A stretch of DNA of 64,000 nucleotides from Spiribacter halobius (GCF_020883455.1 NZ_CP086615.1:868001-932000); one strand, 5' to 3'. Numbered from the stretch's first letter, positions 20,436 through 30,790 are shown. Made by a program: numbers and translations. Notes: generated by a model from the sequence alone, not told the origin.

Positions 20436-21155
20436 ATGACGGTCGAACTCAAGCTCGACGCTACCGTTCGCACGGACCAGGGCAAAGGTGCGAGCCGCCG
20501 CCTGCGCCGTGCGAAGCAGATCCCGGGCATCATCTATGGTGCCGGCAAGGACCCGGTGTCCCTCACCTTCGACGAGGAGCAGGTGCTGCGCCTGATGCGT
20601 GAGGAGGCCTTCTTCTCCCAGCTCCTGGACGTCAAGGTGAAGGGCAAGCGGACCGAGCGGGTCATCCTCAAGGATCTGCAGCGCCATCCGTTCAAGCCGC
20701 TGGTCACGCACATGGACCTGCTGCGCATCCGCGCCGGCGAGAAGATGCGCCAGCACGTGCCGATCCACTTCCTCAACCAGGAAGACGCCAAGGGCGTGAA
20801 GCTCGAGGGCGGTCTGGTCCACCACGACCTTATCGAGCTCGAGGTGGAGTGCCTGCCCGAGAACCTGCCGGCGGCCATCGACGTGGACATCGCCGAGCTC
20901 GGCCTCGGCGAGTCCATCCATCTCTCCGACATTACCCCACCCGAGGGTGTCGTGTTCCCGGGGCTGGACCCCGAGAGCGATCACGACCCGGTGCTCGTCA
21001 GCATCCACCAGCCGCGCAAGGTGGTGGAAGAGGACGAGGAAGCGGCCGCCGAGGAGGCCGCGGGCGAGACCGAGGCCGAGGGCAGCGCCGAAGAGGGCTC
21101 TGCCAGCGAGGAGGCCGAGGGCGGCGAGGACGAGGCGAAGCGCGACGAGGGCTGA
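20436..21155 (+). CDS. rplY: 50S ribosomal protein L25/general stress protein Ctc
   Basis: L25 binds 5S rRNA. The 239 residues are the long CTC-type form: an N-terminal L25 domain (about 1-95, with ASRRLRRAKQIPGIIYG near the start), the TL5 C-terminal beta domain (about 100-190), and then a tail of about 48 residues made almost only of Glu, Ala, Gly and Asp. The core is clear; the acidic tail is unusually long and may contact RNA-binding partners or simply keep the protein soluble. Its place between prs and pth is conserved. Confidence 0.96.
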   Translation: MTVELKLDATVRTDQGKGASRRLRRAKQIPGIIYGAGKDPVSLTFDEEQVLRLMREEAFFSQLLDVKVKGKRTERVILKDLQRHPFKPLVTHMDLLRIRAGEKMRQHVPIHFLNQEDAKGVKLEGGLVHHDLIELEVECLPENLPAAIDVDIAELGLGESIHLSDITPPEGVVFPGLDPESDHDPVLVSIHQPRKVVEEDEEAAAEEAAGETEAEGSAEEGSASEEAEGGEDEAKRDEG

Positions 21156-21250
21156 GCCCCCGTTGCGGGATGCCGCGGTCCGGGGCAATGCGCCGGACCG
21201 GCCGCCGGATCCCCGCCTGCAGTGGCGGATCGGTGCGATAGGTGAACCCC

Positions 21251-21844
21251 ATGTCAGCCGTTTCCGCCAATGCGCCCATAAGCCTTGTGGTCGGCCTGGG
21301 CAATCCCGGGCCGCGCTACGAGGCGACACGGCACAACGCGGGCTACTGGCTGCTGGACGAGCTGTTGCGCCGCCACGGCGGCGCCCTGCGCAGCGAGCGC
21401 AAGTTCCACGGCGAGCTCGGGCGCATCCGCGTCGCCGGCCATGAGCTGCCTCTGCTGCGGCCCTCGACGTACATGAACCACAGCGGCCGGGCGGTGGCGG
21501 CCTATGCCGGCTTCTTCCGGCTGGCTCCGGCCTCGATCCTGGTCGTCCATGACGAGATCGACCTGCCCCCGGGCAGCGTCCGCCTCAAGCGTGGCGGTGG
21601 TCACGGCGGCCACAATGGCCTGCGCGACATTGCCGCGGCCCTGGGCACGCGTGAGTTCGCGCGCCTGCGCCTCGGCGTCGGCCATCCCGGCAGCAGCGAC
21701 CTGGTGGTCCCCTACGTTCTCAGCGCCCCGGGCAAGGCCGAGCGCGCCGCCATCGACGACGCCATCGCCGAGGCCTGCGAGGCCCTGCCCTGGCTGCTCG
21801 AGGGCGAGTGGGATCGTGCCTTTCAGGCGCTTCACAGTGGATGA
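21251..21844 (+). CDS. pth: Peptidyl-tRNA hydrolase
   Basis: Pth recycles tRNAs by cleaving peptidyl-tRNA released prematurely from ribosomes. The sequence has GLGNPGPRYEATRHNAGYW with the catalytic His (about 31 from this start), the STYMNHSG motif, and VVHDEIDLPPG with the conserved Asp. The ATG at 21251 is preceded by AGGTGA with good spacing, giving 197 residues; a GTG three codons earlier is possible. Confidence 0.97.
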   Translation: MSAVSANAPISLVVGLGNPGPRYEATRHNAGYWLLDELLRRHGGALRSERKFHGELGRIRVAGHELPLLRPSTYMNHSGRAVAAYAGFFRLAPASILVVHDEIDLPPGSVRLKRGGGHGGHNGLRDIAAALGTREFARLRLGVGHPGSSDLVVPYVLSAPGKAERAAIDDAIAEACEALPWLLEGEWDRAFQALHSG

Positions 21845-21851
21845 AAGGCAG

Positions 21852-21950
21852 GAGTTCAAGGTTGCAGGTTCAAAGTTCAAAGACCGCTGGAGCGGGCGCC
21901 TCGGCACTGGCTATGCCATGCGGTCTTTGAACCTTGAACTTTGAACTATC
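21852..21950. repeat. Inverted repeat with 7-mer phased arms (TTCAAAG words), copy 2
   Basis: The left arm (21852-21889) and right arm (21920-21950) pair through AAGTTCAAAGACCG and neighbouring heptads around a 30-base GC-rich loop. It fills the whole gap between pth and ychF and ends about 20 bases before the ychF start. Confidence 0.8.
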
Positions 21951-21970
21951 AACTACGCGGTGGCGTCCCT

Positions 21971-23062
21971 ATGGGCTTCAAATGCGGCATCGTCGGCCTC
22001 CCCAACGTGGGCAAGTCGACGCTCTTCAATGCGCTCACGCGCAACGAGATTCCGGCGGAGAACTATCCGTTCTGCACCATCGACCCCAACGTCGGCATCG
22101 TGCCGGTGCCGGATCCGCGCCTGGAGCGGCTGGCGGCGCTGGTGCGGCCGCAGAAGGTGGTGCCCACCACCATGGAATTCGTCGATATCGCGGGGCTGGT
22201 CGCCGGTGCCTCGCGCGGGGAGGGGCTCGGCAACCAGTTCCTCGCCAACATCCGCGAGACCGATGCCGTAGCGCACGTGGTGCGCTGCTTCGAGAGCGAG
22301 GACGTGCATCACGTCGAGGGCCGCGTGGACCCGGTGGCGGATATCGAGACCATCAACACCGAGCTCATGCTCGCCGACCTGGAGACCGTCGAGCGGGCCC
22401 GGCAGCGCTATGAGCGCCGGGCGAAGTCGGCGGAGAAGTTCGCCATCGCCGCCCGGGACAGCCTGGCCGCCGTGGCCCGGGGCCTTGATGCCGGGGTGCC
22501 GGTACGTGCCCAGGAGCTGGACGACGCCGGGCGCGAGGCCCTCGCGGAGCTGCATCTGCTCACCGCCAAGCCCGTGCTGTACGTCGCCAACGTCACCGAA
22601 GACGGCTTCAGCGACAATGCGCAGCTCGACGCCGTCCGCGAGCTGGCAGCGCGGGAGGGCGCGCCCGTCGTTCCGGTCTGCGCCGCCATCGAGGCCGAGC
22701 TTGCCCAGCTCGACGATGCCGAGAAGGCCGAGTTCCTTGCCGAGTACGGGCTCGAGGAGCCGGGGCTGAATCGCGTCATCCGCGCCGGCTATGAGCTGCT
22801 CGGGCTGCTGACCTTCTTCACTGCCGGGCCCAAGGAGGTGCGCGCATGGACCGTGCCTCGCGGCGCCACGGCGCCGGAGGCCGCCGGGCGTATCCACACC
22901 GACTTCCAGCGCGGCTTTATCCGGGCCGAGGTCATCGCCTACGACGAGTTCATCGCCGCCGGCGGCGAGCAGGCCGCCAAGGACAGCGGCCGCATGCGCC
23001 TCGAGGGCAAGGAATACGTGATGCGGGAGGGCGACGTCTGCCACTTCCGCTTCAACGTCTGA
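21971..23062 (+). CDS. ychF: Ribosome-binding ATPase YchF
   Basis: YchF is an Obg-family P-loop protein that prefers ATP, binds ribosomes and takes part in oxidative-stress control. The 363 residues match E. coli YchF in length: G1 loop GLPNVGKST (about 9-17), a helical coiled-coil insertion (about 130-200), the NVTE base-recognition element that replaces NKxD, and a C-terminal TGS domain ending FRFNV. The ATG at 21971 is chosen over an upstream frame that runs into the repeat. Confidence 0.97.
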   Translation: MGFKCGIVGLPNVGKSTLFNALTRNEIPAENYPFCTIDPNVGIVPVPDPRLERLAALVRPQKVVPTTMEFVDIAGLVAGASRGEGLGNQFLANIRETDAVAHVVRCFESEDVHHVEGRVDPVADIETINTELMLADLETVERARQRYERRAKSAEKFAIAARDSLAAVARGLDAGVPVRAQELDDAGREALAELHLLTAKPVLYVANVTEDGFSDNAQLDAVRELAAREGAPVVPVCAAIEAELAQLDDAEKAEFLAEYGLEEPGLNRVIRAGYELLGLLTFFTAGPKEVRAWTVPRGATAPEAAGRIHTDFQRGFIRAEVIAYDEFIAAGGEQAAKDSGRMRLEGKEYVMREGDVCHFRFNV

Positions 23063-23091
23063 GCCGGCACGGCCGAGAGCCGGCGCCGCGG

Positions 23092-23120
23092 TTGACACCC
23101 CATGACCCCGTCTGGATACT
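23092..23120 (+). promoter_or_regulatory. Sigma70 promoter for tRNA-Met
   Basis: A consensus TTGACA (23092-23097), 17 bases, and GATACT (23115-23120), with the tRNA starting 19 bases later. This is one of the best-scoring promoters in the window by eye. Confidence 0.75.
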
Positions 23121-23138
23121 TCGCAGCCTGCCTTTCGT

Positions 23139-23215
23139 GGCTACGTAGCTCAGTTGGTTAGAGCACCACACTCATAATGTGGGAGTCGGTGGTTCGAATC
23201 CACCCGTAGCCACCA
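23139..23215 (+). tRNA. tRNA-Met (elongator, anticodon CAT)
   Basis: A 77-base cloverleaf with acceptor GGCTACG/CGTAGCC, discriminator A and an encoded CCA at 23213-23215. The anticodon loop is CTCATAA on a CCACA/TGTGG stem. The 5' half is the same as I recall for E. coli elongator tRNA-Met, which argues against tRNA-Ile2, the other CAT-bearing species. Confidence 0.95.
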
Positions 23216-23219
23216 CTAC

Positions 23220-26084
23220 TCACTCCTCCAGCCCACGTACCACTCGCGGTCGCGCGAACAGGAAGCCCTGGGCGAGGGTGACCCCAATCTGCCGCAGGGC
23301 GTCCGCCTCGGCCTCGGTCTCCACGCCCTCGGCCACCACCAGCAGACCGAACTGCTCGGCGAGCGCGTAGGCGGTGCGCACGATGGTGAGGTTGTCCCGG
23401 TCCTCGGGTATCCCGTGCACGAAGGTGCGGTCGATCTTGAGCTTGTCCACGGGCAGGCGCTTCAGGTACTGGAGGGAGGCGAAGCCGGTGCCGAAGTCGT
23501 CGATGGCGACGGTGACGCCGAGCCCGCGCACGCGATCCAGGGCGTCGATGATCGCCGATTCCCGCCGCACGAAGGCCTGCTCGGTGACCTCCAGCTCCAG
23601 GCCCTCGGGGCGGGCGCCCGTCGCCTCCAGCACCGCCTCGAGCCGGGCCACGAAGTCGGGCCGTTCCAGCTCGCGCGGGGAGACGTTGACGCTCACGCGG
23701 TAGCCCCGTGGCAGGTCGTGGGTGGCGGCCAGGTGGCGGCCGACGGCGTGGAGCATGGCCTCGCCCAGGGGCTGGATGAGGCCGGTGGCCTCGGCCATGG
23801 GGATGAAGCGCCCGGGCGAGATCCAGCCCTCCGCGGGGTGGTGCCAGCGCACCAGCGCCTCGGCGCCGGCGACGCTGCTGTCGGCAAGGTGATGGATGTC
23901 CTGCAGGGCCAGACGCAGGCCGGTGCCGCCAAGGGCATGGCGCAGCTCGCCCTCCAGGTGCACCCGGTCCAGGGCCTCCTCGGTGAGGGCGCGGCGGTAC
24001 CATGCGGTGCCATTGCCGCCCTCGCGCTTCGCCTGGTAGACGGCGGCGTCGGCGTACTGCAGCAGCCGCTCGGCGTCGCGCGCATCCGCCGGGAAGCAGG
24101 CCGCGCCGATGCTCACGCGCAGCGCGAAGCCGTGCCGGCCGGCGGTGACCGGGCGCTGAAGGCTTGCCCGCAGCCGCTCGACCAGCGCGGTAACGGCCCC
24201 CTCACGGGCCGGCTCGAGCACGAGCACGAGTTCGTCGCCGCCGATGCGCGCCAGCCAGGCCTCTGCCGGCATCACGTCCGCCACTCGCTCGGCGAAGGCC
24301 CGCAGGGCGTCGTCGCCGACGCCGTGGCCCCAGCCGTCGTTGATGTTCTTGAAGTCATCGACATCCAGATAGAGCACGGCCACGGTGGCCGCCGCGCGCC
24401 GTACCCGCGCCACCGCCTGGGCCAGGTGATCCTCCAGCATCAGGCGGTTGGGCAGCCCGGTGAGGCTGTCGTAATAGGCGAGCTGACGCAGCTCCGCCTC
24501 CATGCGCTTGCGCCGGGTGACGTTGGTGAGGAAGCCGCGCCAGACCTGCAGGCCGCCCGCGCGCACTTCCGCGGTCGCCACCGCCTGCAGCCACTCCCGG
24601 CGCACCGCGCCGTCGGCCTCGGCGAAGTCGATGCGGAAGTCCAGCGGCTCGCCCGGCGGGGCATCGGCGCGGTCGCGCAACACCCCGAGCAGGGTGTCGC
24701 GATCCTCGGGTACCACCCGTTGCAGCAACGGGCCGATATCGCCCGCCACCTGCTCCTGGCTGACCCCGAGGATCTGCGGCGCGCGGTCGCCGAGATAGGG
24801 CAGCCAGGCCCTGCCCGTGTCGCGCTGGCAGTGGAGCTCGAAGGGCACGCCGGGGGCGTGGCGTGAGATTCCGGCAAGGCGCGCCTCGCGCTCGCGGCTC
24901 GCGGCCTCGGCCGCGCGCAGGTCGGTGATGTCCTGGATGGCGCCGAGAACCCGCACCGGCCGCGTGCCGTCGTATTCCGGCTCGCCCAGCACGCGCACCC
25001 GGCGCTCGCCGCCCCCGTTGGTCTGCAGCGGCAGTTCCAGGTCGTAGTGCAGCCCGGAGCGCAGGCAGCGCCCGAAGGCGGCCAGCAGCTCCTGGCGAGG
25101 GCCGCCTTCGGGGAAATGGCCGAACGCCTCGTCGAGACCGGGCTGATGGCCCGGCGGGTGGCCGAACAGGCGGCAGGTGATGTCGGACCACCACAGCTCG
25201 CTGGCATCGATGTCGTAGGACCACGCGCCCACCCGCGCGAGCCGGTTGGTCTTCTCCAGCAGGCTGTGGTAGCGGGCGAGGCGGCCCTGCTGGGCGCGCT
25301 CCTCGGTGAGGTCGCGCAGCGCGATCACCGCCCCCGCCGCGGTGCCGTCGGCGTCCCGCAGCGGCGTCGCCTGCAGGTCGGCCGGGAAGCGGTCACCGTC
25401 CGGCCGGGTGACGATCACCGCCTCGGCGGCGTCCGTGCCGCCCTCGGCGAGGGCGTGAGCGACCGGGTCATGGGGCGGTCGGTGCTCGTCGGCCGTGCTT
25501 ATCCGGAGCACCTCCCGGTAGTGTCGACCCCGCACCTCGCCCTCGTCGGTGCCGAGGAGTGCCAGGTACGCCCGGTTGGCGAACCAGATGCGGCCGCCTC
25601 GATCGACGCGGCAGATACCCTCGCCCACGGTGTCGAGGATCAGCCGCAGCTCGTGCTGGGTCTCGCGGGCCTGATCCCGCGCGGCCTCGCGCTGATCGGC
25701 GAGCTCCTGCAGCTGGTGATGGCTCGGTAGCGCGATGGCCTTGGGCATCAGCCGCCAGAGGGCGACGGCGGTGGTGGCGGAGACCGCCGCGGTGGCGAGC
25801 TTGACGAGGCCCTCGCTGTAGTAGAGCGGCTGCCAGATGGTCACCGCCCCCAGCACGTGCGTGACCCCGCAGAGCAGAATGAACGCGGCGAACATCAGGA
25901 ATACGCGATCGAACACCACGTCCCGGCGCCGCAGTACCAGATGCCCCATGGCGAGCGGGATCGAGAAGTAGGACAGGGCGATGACGGCGTCGGCGCCGAG
26001 GTGCAGCGAGAGCAGGTCGGCTCGCCAGTAGTAGCAGTGGCCGTGGGGCATGAAGGCGGGCAGCGTATCGGCAAACCAGGACAT
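23220..26084 (-). CDS. ETR1-type membrane sensor with PAS, GGDEF and EAL domains (c-di-GMP signalling)
   Basis: The 954-residue protein starts with three membrane helices (about 28-110) of the ethylene-receptor type. D32, Y39, I42, P43, I69, C72 and H76 all align, at a constant offset of 7, with the ETR1 residues reported to matter for copper and ethylene binding. Three PAS-like domains (about 145-250, 265-390, 395-525), a GGDEF domain (about 535-690) and an EAL domain (about 705-945) follow. The cyclase signature is GGDEL (615-619), slightly off consensus; the phosphodiesterase EAL (about 742) and DDFGTG look intact. I chose the ATG at 26084, which has GGAG upstream. The ligand is inferred. 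Confidence 0.92.
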   Translation of the reverse strand: MSWFADTLPAFMPHGHCYYWRADLLSLHLGADAVIALSYFSIPLAMGHLVLRRRDVVFDRVFLMFAAFILLCGVTHVLGAVTIWQPLYYSEGLVKLATAAVSATTAVALWRLMPKAIALPSHHQLQELADQREAARDQARETQHELRLILDTVGEGICRVDRGGRIWFANRAYLALLGTDEGEVRGRHYREVLRISTADEHRPPHDPVAHALAEGGTDAAEAVIVTRPDGDRFPADLQATPLRDADGTAAGAVIALRDLTEERAQQGRLARYHSLLEKTNRLARVGAWSYDIDASELWWSDITCRLFGHPPGHQPGLDEAFGHFPEGGPRQELLAAFGRCLRSGLHYDLELPLQTNGGGERRVRVLGEPEYDGTRPVRVLGAIQDITDLRAAEAASREREARLAGISRHAPGVPFELHCQRDTGRAWLPYLGDRAPQILGVSQEQVAGDIGPLLQRVVPEDRDTLLGVLRDRADAPPGEPLDFRIDFAEADGAVRREWLQAVATAEVRAGGLQVWRGFLTNVTRRKRMEAELRQLAYYDSLTGLPNRLMLEDHLAQAVARVRRAAATVAVLYLDVDDFKNINDGWGHGVGDDALRAFAERVADVMPAEAWLARIGGDELVLVLEPAREGAVTALVERLRASLQRPVTAGRHGFALRVSIGAACFPADARDAERLLQYADAAVYQAKREGGNGTAWYRRALTEEALDRVHLEGELRHALGGTGLRLALQDIHHLADSSVAGAEALVRWHHPAEGWISPGRFIPMAEATGLIQPLGEAMLHAVGRHLAATHDLPRGYRVSVNVSPRELERPDFVARLEAVLEATGARPEGLELEVTEQAFVRRESAIIDALDRVRGLGVTVAIDDFGTGFASLQYLKRLPVDKLKIDRTFVHGIPEDRDNLTIVRTAYALAEQFGLLVVAEGVETEAEADALRQIGVTLAQGFLFARPRVVRGLEE

Positions 26085-26433
26085 CAACCGGATCTCCGGG
26101 CAACAGACGTACCTTCCGCGACCCGGGGGCCGCAGCACGCCTGAGGCGGTGCGAGGTTCAGAGGTGCTGTGCGGCCCGGCGGACAGCGGGCCGCGCGTAC
26201 TACGCAAGAGGTATCGGCCGCCGGCCCGGCGGGTAAAGTCGCCGCAGCGCGTCGGCAGGATGGACCGGATTAGGCAGTTGGGGGTTCAACTGTTATGCTT
26301 CCCCGGCCTGTCACGCCGCGTCTCTCGCCCCTGTCCAGCCGACTCCTGGCCGCCGGTAAGCGACGTCTAAGCGCCCTCTCGGCGCCGTGCCTTGCCGGTT
26401 TCTGCCATTTCCCGATTTGCCGCCATGGCGGCC
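26085..26433. other. Divergent intergenic region between the c-di-GMP sensor and helicase genes
   Basis: This 349-base gap holds no credible gene or repeat arm. A plus-strand promoter candidate lies at 26271-26299; the minus-strand promoter of the sensor gene could not be placed. Confidence 0.5.
26271..26299 (+). promoter_or_regulatory. Candidate promoter for the DEAD-box helicase
   Basis: TAGGCA (26271-26276), 17 bases and TATGCT (26294-26299), with an extended -10 TGT. The leader to the start codon would be about 130 bases, long enough for RNA-level control as is common for cold-shock helicases. Confidence 0.45.
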
Positions 26434-27690
<1,257 letters not shown>

Positions 27691-27806
27691 GATTCATGGC
27701 GTCGGGCCGGCGCTGTGCCGGCTCGACCAGCCCTGGAGATCCGCGCCCGCAGCCGTGATTCGCTGGGATATCCGGGCCAGACCCTGCATTGGGAGGCGAG
27801 AGCCCT

Positions 27807-27995
27807 ATGGCCAAAACGAATTTCCGTTTCGAGAAGCGCCAGCGCGAGCTGGACAAGCAGCGCAAGAAGGACGAGAAGGCCCAGCGCCGCCTCGCCCGCA
27901 AGGGCACCGTGGAGGAGGGCGACGAGCAGGCCGCCGGGGATGCCCCCGGGGAATCGGCCCCGACGGCGCCAGCCGTTGAGCCGTCCGGCCACTGA
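27807..27995 (+). CDS. Small, highly charged conserved protein
   Basis: A 62-residue protein starting MAKTNFRFEKRQRELDKQRK, with a Lys/Arg-rich first half predicted to be one long helix and an acidic, Ala/Pro-rich second half. GGGAGG lies ten bases before the ATG. Similar short proteins (MAK-NF-YEKRQRE-type starts) are common in proteobacteria without a known function. Its place between a helicase and a nuclease suggests RNA or ribosome contact, which is only inference. Confidence 0.8.
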   Translation: MAKTNFRFEKRQRELDKQRKKDEKAQRRLARKGTVEEGDEQAAGDAPGESAPTAPAVEPSGH

Positions 27996-28098
27996 GCCGT
28001 CCCGGCAGGGCGCCGTCCGGCGGCATCGGTCCTGGGGCTCCGCAGCGCACCGGCAGGCGCGTTAGACTGCCTACGGAGCCGCTTGCGGAGGGTTCATT

Positions 28099-28470
28099 AT
28101 GCCCCGTCGTCGTCAGCCGGACAGTGCGCGTCTGGATGCGCTGGTCGCCCAGACCCAGCGGGCCCGGACCGAGCGCGCCCAGGGCTATCGGGAGCAGGCC
28201 CTGCAACGGCTGCCCTGGGTGTGCGGCCGCTGCGGTCGCAGCTTCACCCGTGCCAACGTGCACGAGCTCACGGTGCACCACCGCGATCACAACCACGACC
28301 ACAATCCCCCGGACGGCAGCAACTGGGAGCTGCTCTGCCTCTACTGCCACGACGACGAGCACCGCCGTGCGGTGGAGGCCCGCGGCACGGATGCCGACGG
28401 CACGGGCTCTGCCACCGGAACCCACAAGGGCCTGGCCGGGCTGGCGGAGCTCCTCGGGCGCAAGCCCTGA
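28099..28470 (+). CDS. yajD: HNH nuclease family protein YajD
   Basis: The 123 residues carry a complete HNH zinc-nuclease motif: a CGRC pair (about 43-46), ELTVHHRDHNHDHNP with the general-base His (about 56-70), NWELLCLYCH (about 75-84) with the second Cys pair, and DEH. The layout and the WVCGRC and NWELLCLYCHD strings match E. coli YajD. GGAGGG six bases before the ATG supports the start. Its biological role is not established. Confidence 0.92.
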   Translation: MPRRRQPDSARLDALVAQTQRARTERAQGYREQALQRLPWVCGRCGRSFTRANVHELTVHHRDHNHDHNPPDGSNWELLCLYCHDDEHRRAVEARGTDADGTGSATGTHKGLAGLAELLGRKP

Positions 28471-28549
28471 GTGGCGGCCTCCCGCGGGCGACAGCCCCGG
28501 CACCACCCGCATTGCGGCGACAGGCTCGCCGCGCGACCAGCGATAGCGA

Positions 28550-29416
28550 ATGAAGACACCGAAACGCCTCCAGCCCCTGATCGAGGACGGCCTCGTCGAC
28601 GAGGTCGTGCGGCCGTTGAAGAGCGGCAAAGAGGCGGCCGTCTACGTGGTCCGCGCCGGCGGCGAGGTGTGCTGCGCCAAGGTCTACAAGGCGGCCCAGG
28701 AGCGCGGCTTCCGCCAGCGCGCCGAGTACGGCGAGGGGCGCCGGGTGCGCAACACCCGGCGCGCCCGGGCCATGGCGCGGGGCACGCGCTATGGCCGCGA
28801 GGCCGAGGAAGCGGAGTGGCAGAGCGCCGAGGTGGGGGCGCTGTACCGCCTGGCCGACGCCGGCGTGCGGGTGCCGCGGCCCCACCTCTTCGTCGACGGC
28901 GTGCTGCTCATGGAGCTGGTGACAGATGCCGATGGCGCCGCGGCGCCGCGCCTCGACACCATCCTGCCGAGCGCCGATCAGGCCCTGGCGTGGCACCGGA
29001 CGCTGATGCACGAGGTGGTGCGCATGCTCTGCGCCGGGCTCATCCACGGTGACCTTTCCGAGTACAACGTGCTGGTGGATGCCGCCGGACCGGTGATCAT
29101 CGACCTGCCCCAGGCGGTGGACGCCGCGGGCAACAACAACGCCTGCCGGCTGCTGGTGCGGGACGTCGACCATCTCACGGACTATTTCGCCCAGTTCACG
29201 CCGGATCTGGCGGATACCGACTATGCAGGGGAGATCTGGTCGCTCTACGAGGCCGGCCGGCTGACCCCGCACACCGAGCTCACCGGCCGTTTTGAGGCCG
29301 AGGTGCATACCCCCGACGTCGCCGCGGTGCTGCGCGCGATCGAGGCAGCGCGGGCCGAGGCCCTGCTCGGCGATCGCGCCTTTGACGAGGACGACGAGGA
29401 CGAGGAGACCGGCTGA
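28550..29416 (+). CDS. RIO1-family atypical protein kinase
   Basis: The 288 residues form a RIO kinase: a nucleotide loop with SGKEAAVYVVRA (about 25-36), the ATP-binding Lys in CCAKVYK (about 45), the catalytic loop HGDLSEYNVLV (about 165-175) and the metal-binding IIDLPQAVD (about 183-191). The C-terminus is a run of acidic residues. RIO1 and RIO2 mature small ribosomal subunits in archaea and eukaryotes; bacterial members are little studied. It ends 15 bases from the convergent mgtE. Confidence 0.93.
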   Translation: MKTPKRLQPLIEDGLVDEVVRPLKSGKEAAVYVVRAGGEVCCAKVYKAAQERGFRQRAEYGEGRRVRNTRRARAMARGTRYGREAEEAEWQSAEVGALYRLADAGVRVPRPHLFVDGVLLMELVTDADGAAAPRLDTILPSADQALAWHRTLMHEVVRMLCAGLIHGDLSEYNVLVDAAGPVIIDLPQAVDAAGNNNACRLLVRDVDHLTDYFAQFTPDLADTDYAGEIWSLYEAGRLTPHTELTGRFEAEVHTPDVAAVLRAIEAARAEALLGDRAFDEDDEDEETG

Positions 29417-29431
29417 TACCGGGGCGATCCC

Positions 29432-30790
29432 TCAGAGCAGGAAGAGCGTCGCGAGCCCGAGGAAGGCCAGGAACCCCACGACGTCGGTCACCGTGGTGAG
29501 CACCACGCCTCCGGCCAGCGCCGGGTCGATGCCCAGGCGTTTCATGCTGAGCGGGACGACCACGCCGGAGAGCGCGGCACAGGCCAGGTTGATCACCATG
29601 GCGGTGGCGATGATGACGCCGATGGCGGGGCGCCCGAACCAGAGCGAGGCCACGCCTCCCACCACCAGTGCCCAGAGCACACCGTTCAGCGCGCCGACGC
29701 GCAGTTCCTTGAGCAGCAGTGCGCGCGCGTTGCGCGTGGCCACCTGGCCGAGGGCGATGGCGCGGATCACCAGGGTGAGGGTCTGGGTGCCGGCAATGCC
29801 GCCCATGCTGGCGACGATGGGCATGAGCACGGCGAGTGCCACCACCTGCTGGATCGTGGCCTCGAACAGCCCGATGACGTAGGCGGCGAGAAAGGCGGTG
29901 AGCAGGTTGATGCCGAGCCACAGGGCCCGCCGGCGTGCGCTCGACCACACCGGCGCGAACAGATCCTCCTCCTCGGCGAGACCGGCCATGTTCATGATCG
30001 ACCGCTCGGCCTCGTCGCGGATCACGTCCACCACGTCATCGATGGTGATACGGCCCACCAGCCGCCCCTCCCCGTCCAGCACCGGGGCGGAGATCAGGTC
30101 GCGGTCCTCGAAGGTCTTGGCGACGTCCACCGCCGGCGTGTCGGCGGCAATGGGCTCGAAGTCCCGGTCCAGGATCTCGGCGACGGTGCGGTCGGGCTCG
30201 CGGGTGAGGAGGTCGCTCACCCGCAGCACGCCGAGGAAGCGGTCGAAGCGGCTGACCACGAACAGCTTGTCGGTGAACTCGGGCATCTCCCCGCGCATGC
30301 GCAGGTAGCGCAGCACCACGTCGAGGCTGACGTCCGGGCGCACCGTCACCGTGTCGGTGTTCATCAGGCCGCCGGCACTGTCCTCCGGGTAGGACAGGAC
30401 GGACTCGAGGCGCTGCCGGTTCTGCTTGTCCATGGACCGCAGGACTTCCCCGGTCAGGGTCGCCGGCAGGTCCTGGAGGAAGTCGGCGAGGTCGTCCATG
30501 TCCATGCCGGAGGTGGCGGCGAGCAGCTCCTCGTCGTCCATCTCCTCGATCAGGCCGCTGCGCACCTCGTCGTTGACGTGCAGCAGCACCTCGCCGTCGT
30601 TCTCCTCGTCCACCAGCTCCCAGAGCAGCTTGCGCTCGGCAGCGGGGAAGGACTCGAGCAGATGGGCGATCTCGGCCGGATGCAGCGCGTTCAGCATGCG
30701 CCGCGCCTGCTGCACCGTGCCGCTCTCCAGCAGCTCGGAGACGGCCTCGACCAGGTTGGCCGGCTTCTCCTCGACGGCTTCCTCGGCCAT
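29432..30790 (-). CDS. mgtE: Magnesium transporter MgtE
   Basis: MgtE is a Mg2+ channel gated by its own cytoplasmic magnesium sensor. The 452 residues show the N-terminal superhelical domain (about 1-130), two CBS domains (about 135-255), a plug helix and five membrane segments (about 285-450), with the conserved GGIAGTQTLTLVIRAIALGQ pore region. AAGGAG nine bases before the ATG supports the start. It sits downstream of the nitrogen-PTS genes, from which a 397-base repeat-filled gap separates it. Confidence 0.97.
   Translation of the reverse strand: MAEEAVEEKPANLVEAVSELLESGTVQQARRMLNALHPAEIAHLLESFPAAERKLLWELVDEENDGEVLLHVNDEVRSGLIEEMDDEELLAATSGMDMDDLADFLQDLPATLTGEVLRSMDKQNRQRLESVLSYPEDSAGGLMNTDTVTVRPDVSLDVVLRYLRMRGEMPEFTDKLFVVSRFDRFLGVLRVSDLLTREPDRTVAEILDRDFEPIAADTPAVDVAKTFEDRDLISAPVLDGEGRLVGRITIDDVVDVIRDEAERSIMNMAGLAEEEDLFAPVWSSARRRALWLGINLLTAFLAAYVIGLFEATIQQVVALAVLMPIVASMGGIAGTQTLTLVIRAIALGQVATRNARALLLKELRVGALNGVLWALVVGGVASLWFGRPAIGVIIATAMVINLACAALSGVVVPLSMKRLGIDPALAGGVVLTTVTDVVGFLAFLGLATLFLL

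Noticed and set aside
19002-21329. Minus-strand open frame of 775 codons
   Set aside because: It crosses ispE, tRNA-Gln, prs and rplY, all certain on the plus strand, so it is a GC-driven shadow.
23139-23215. tRNA-Ile2 (lysidine CAT)
   Set aside because: The acceptor, D-arm and loop sequences follow elongator tRNA-Met closely.
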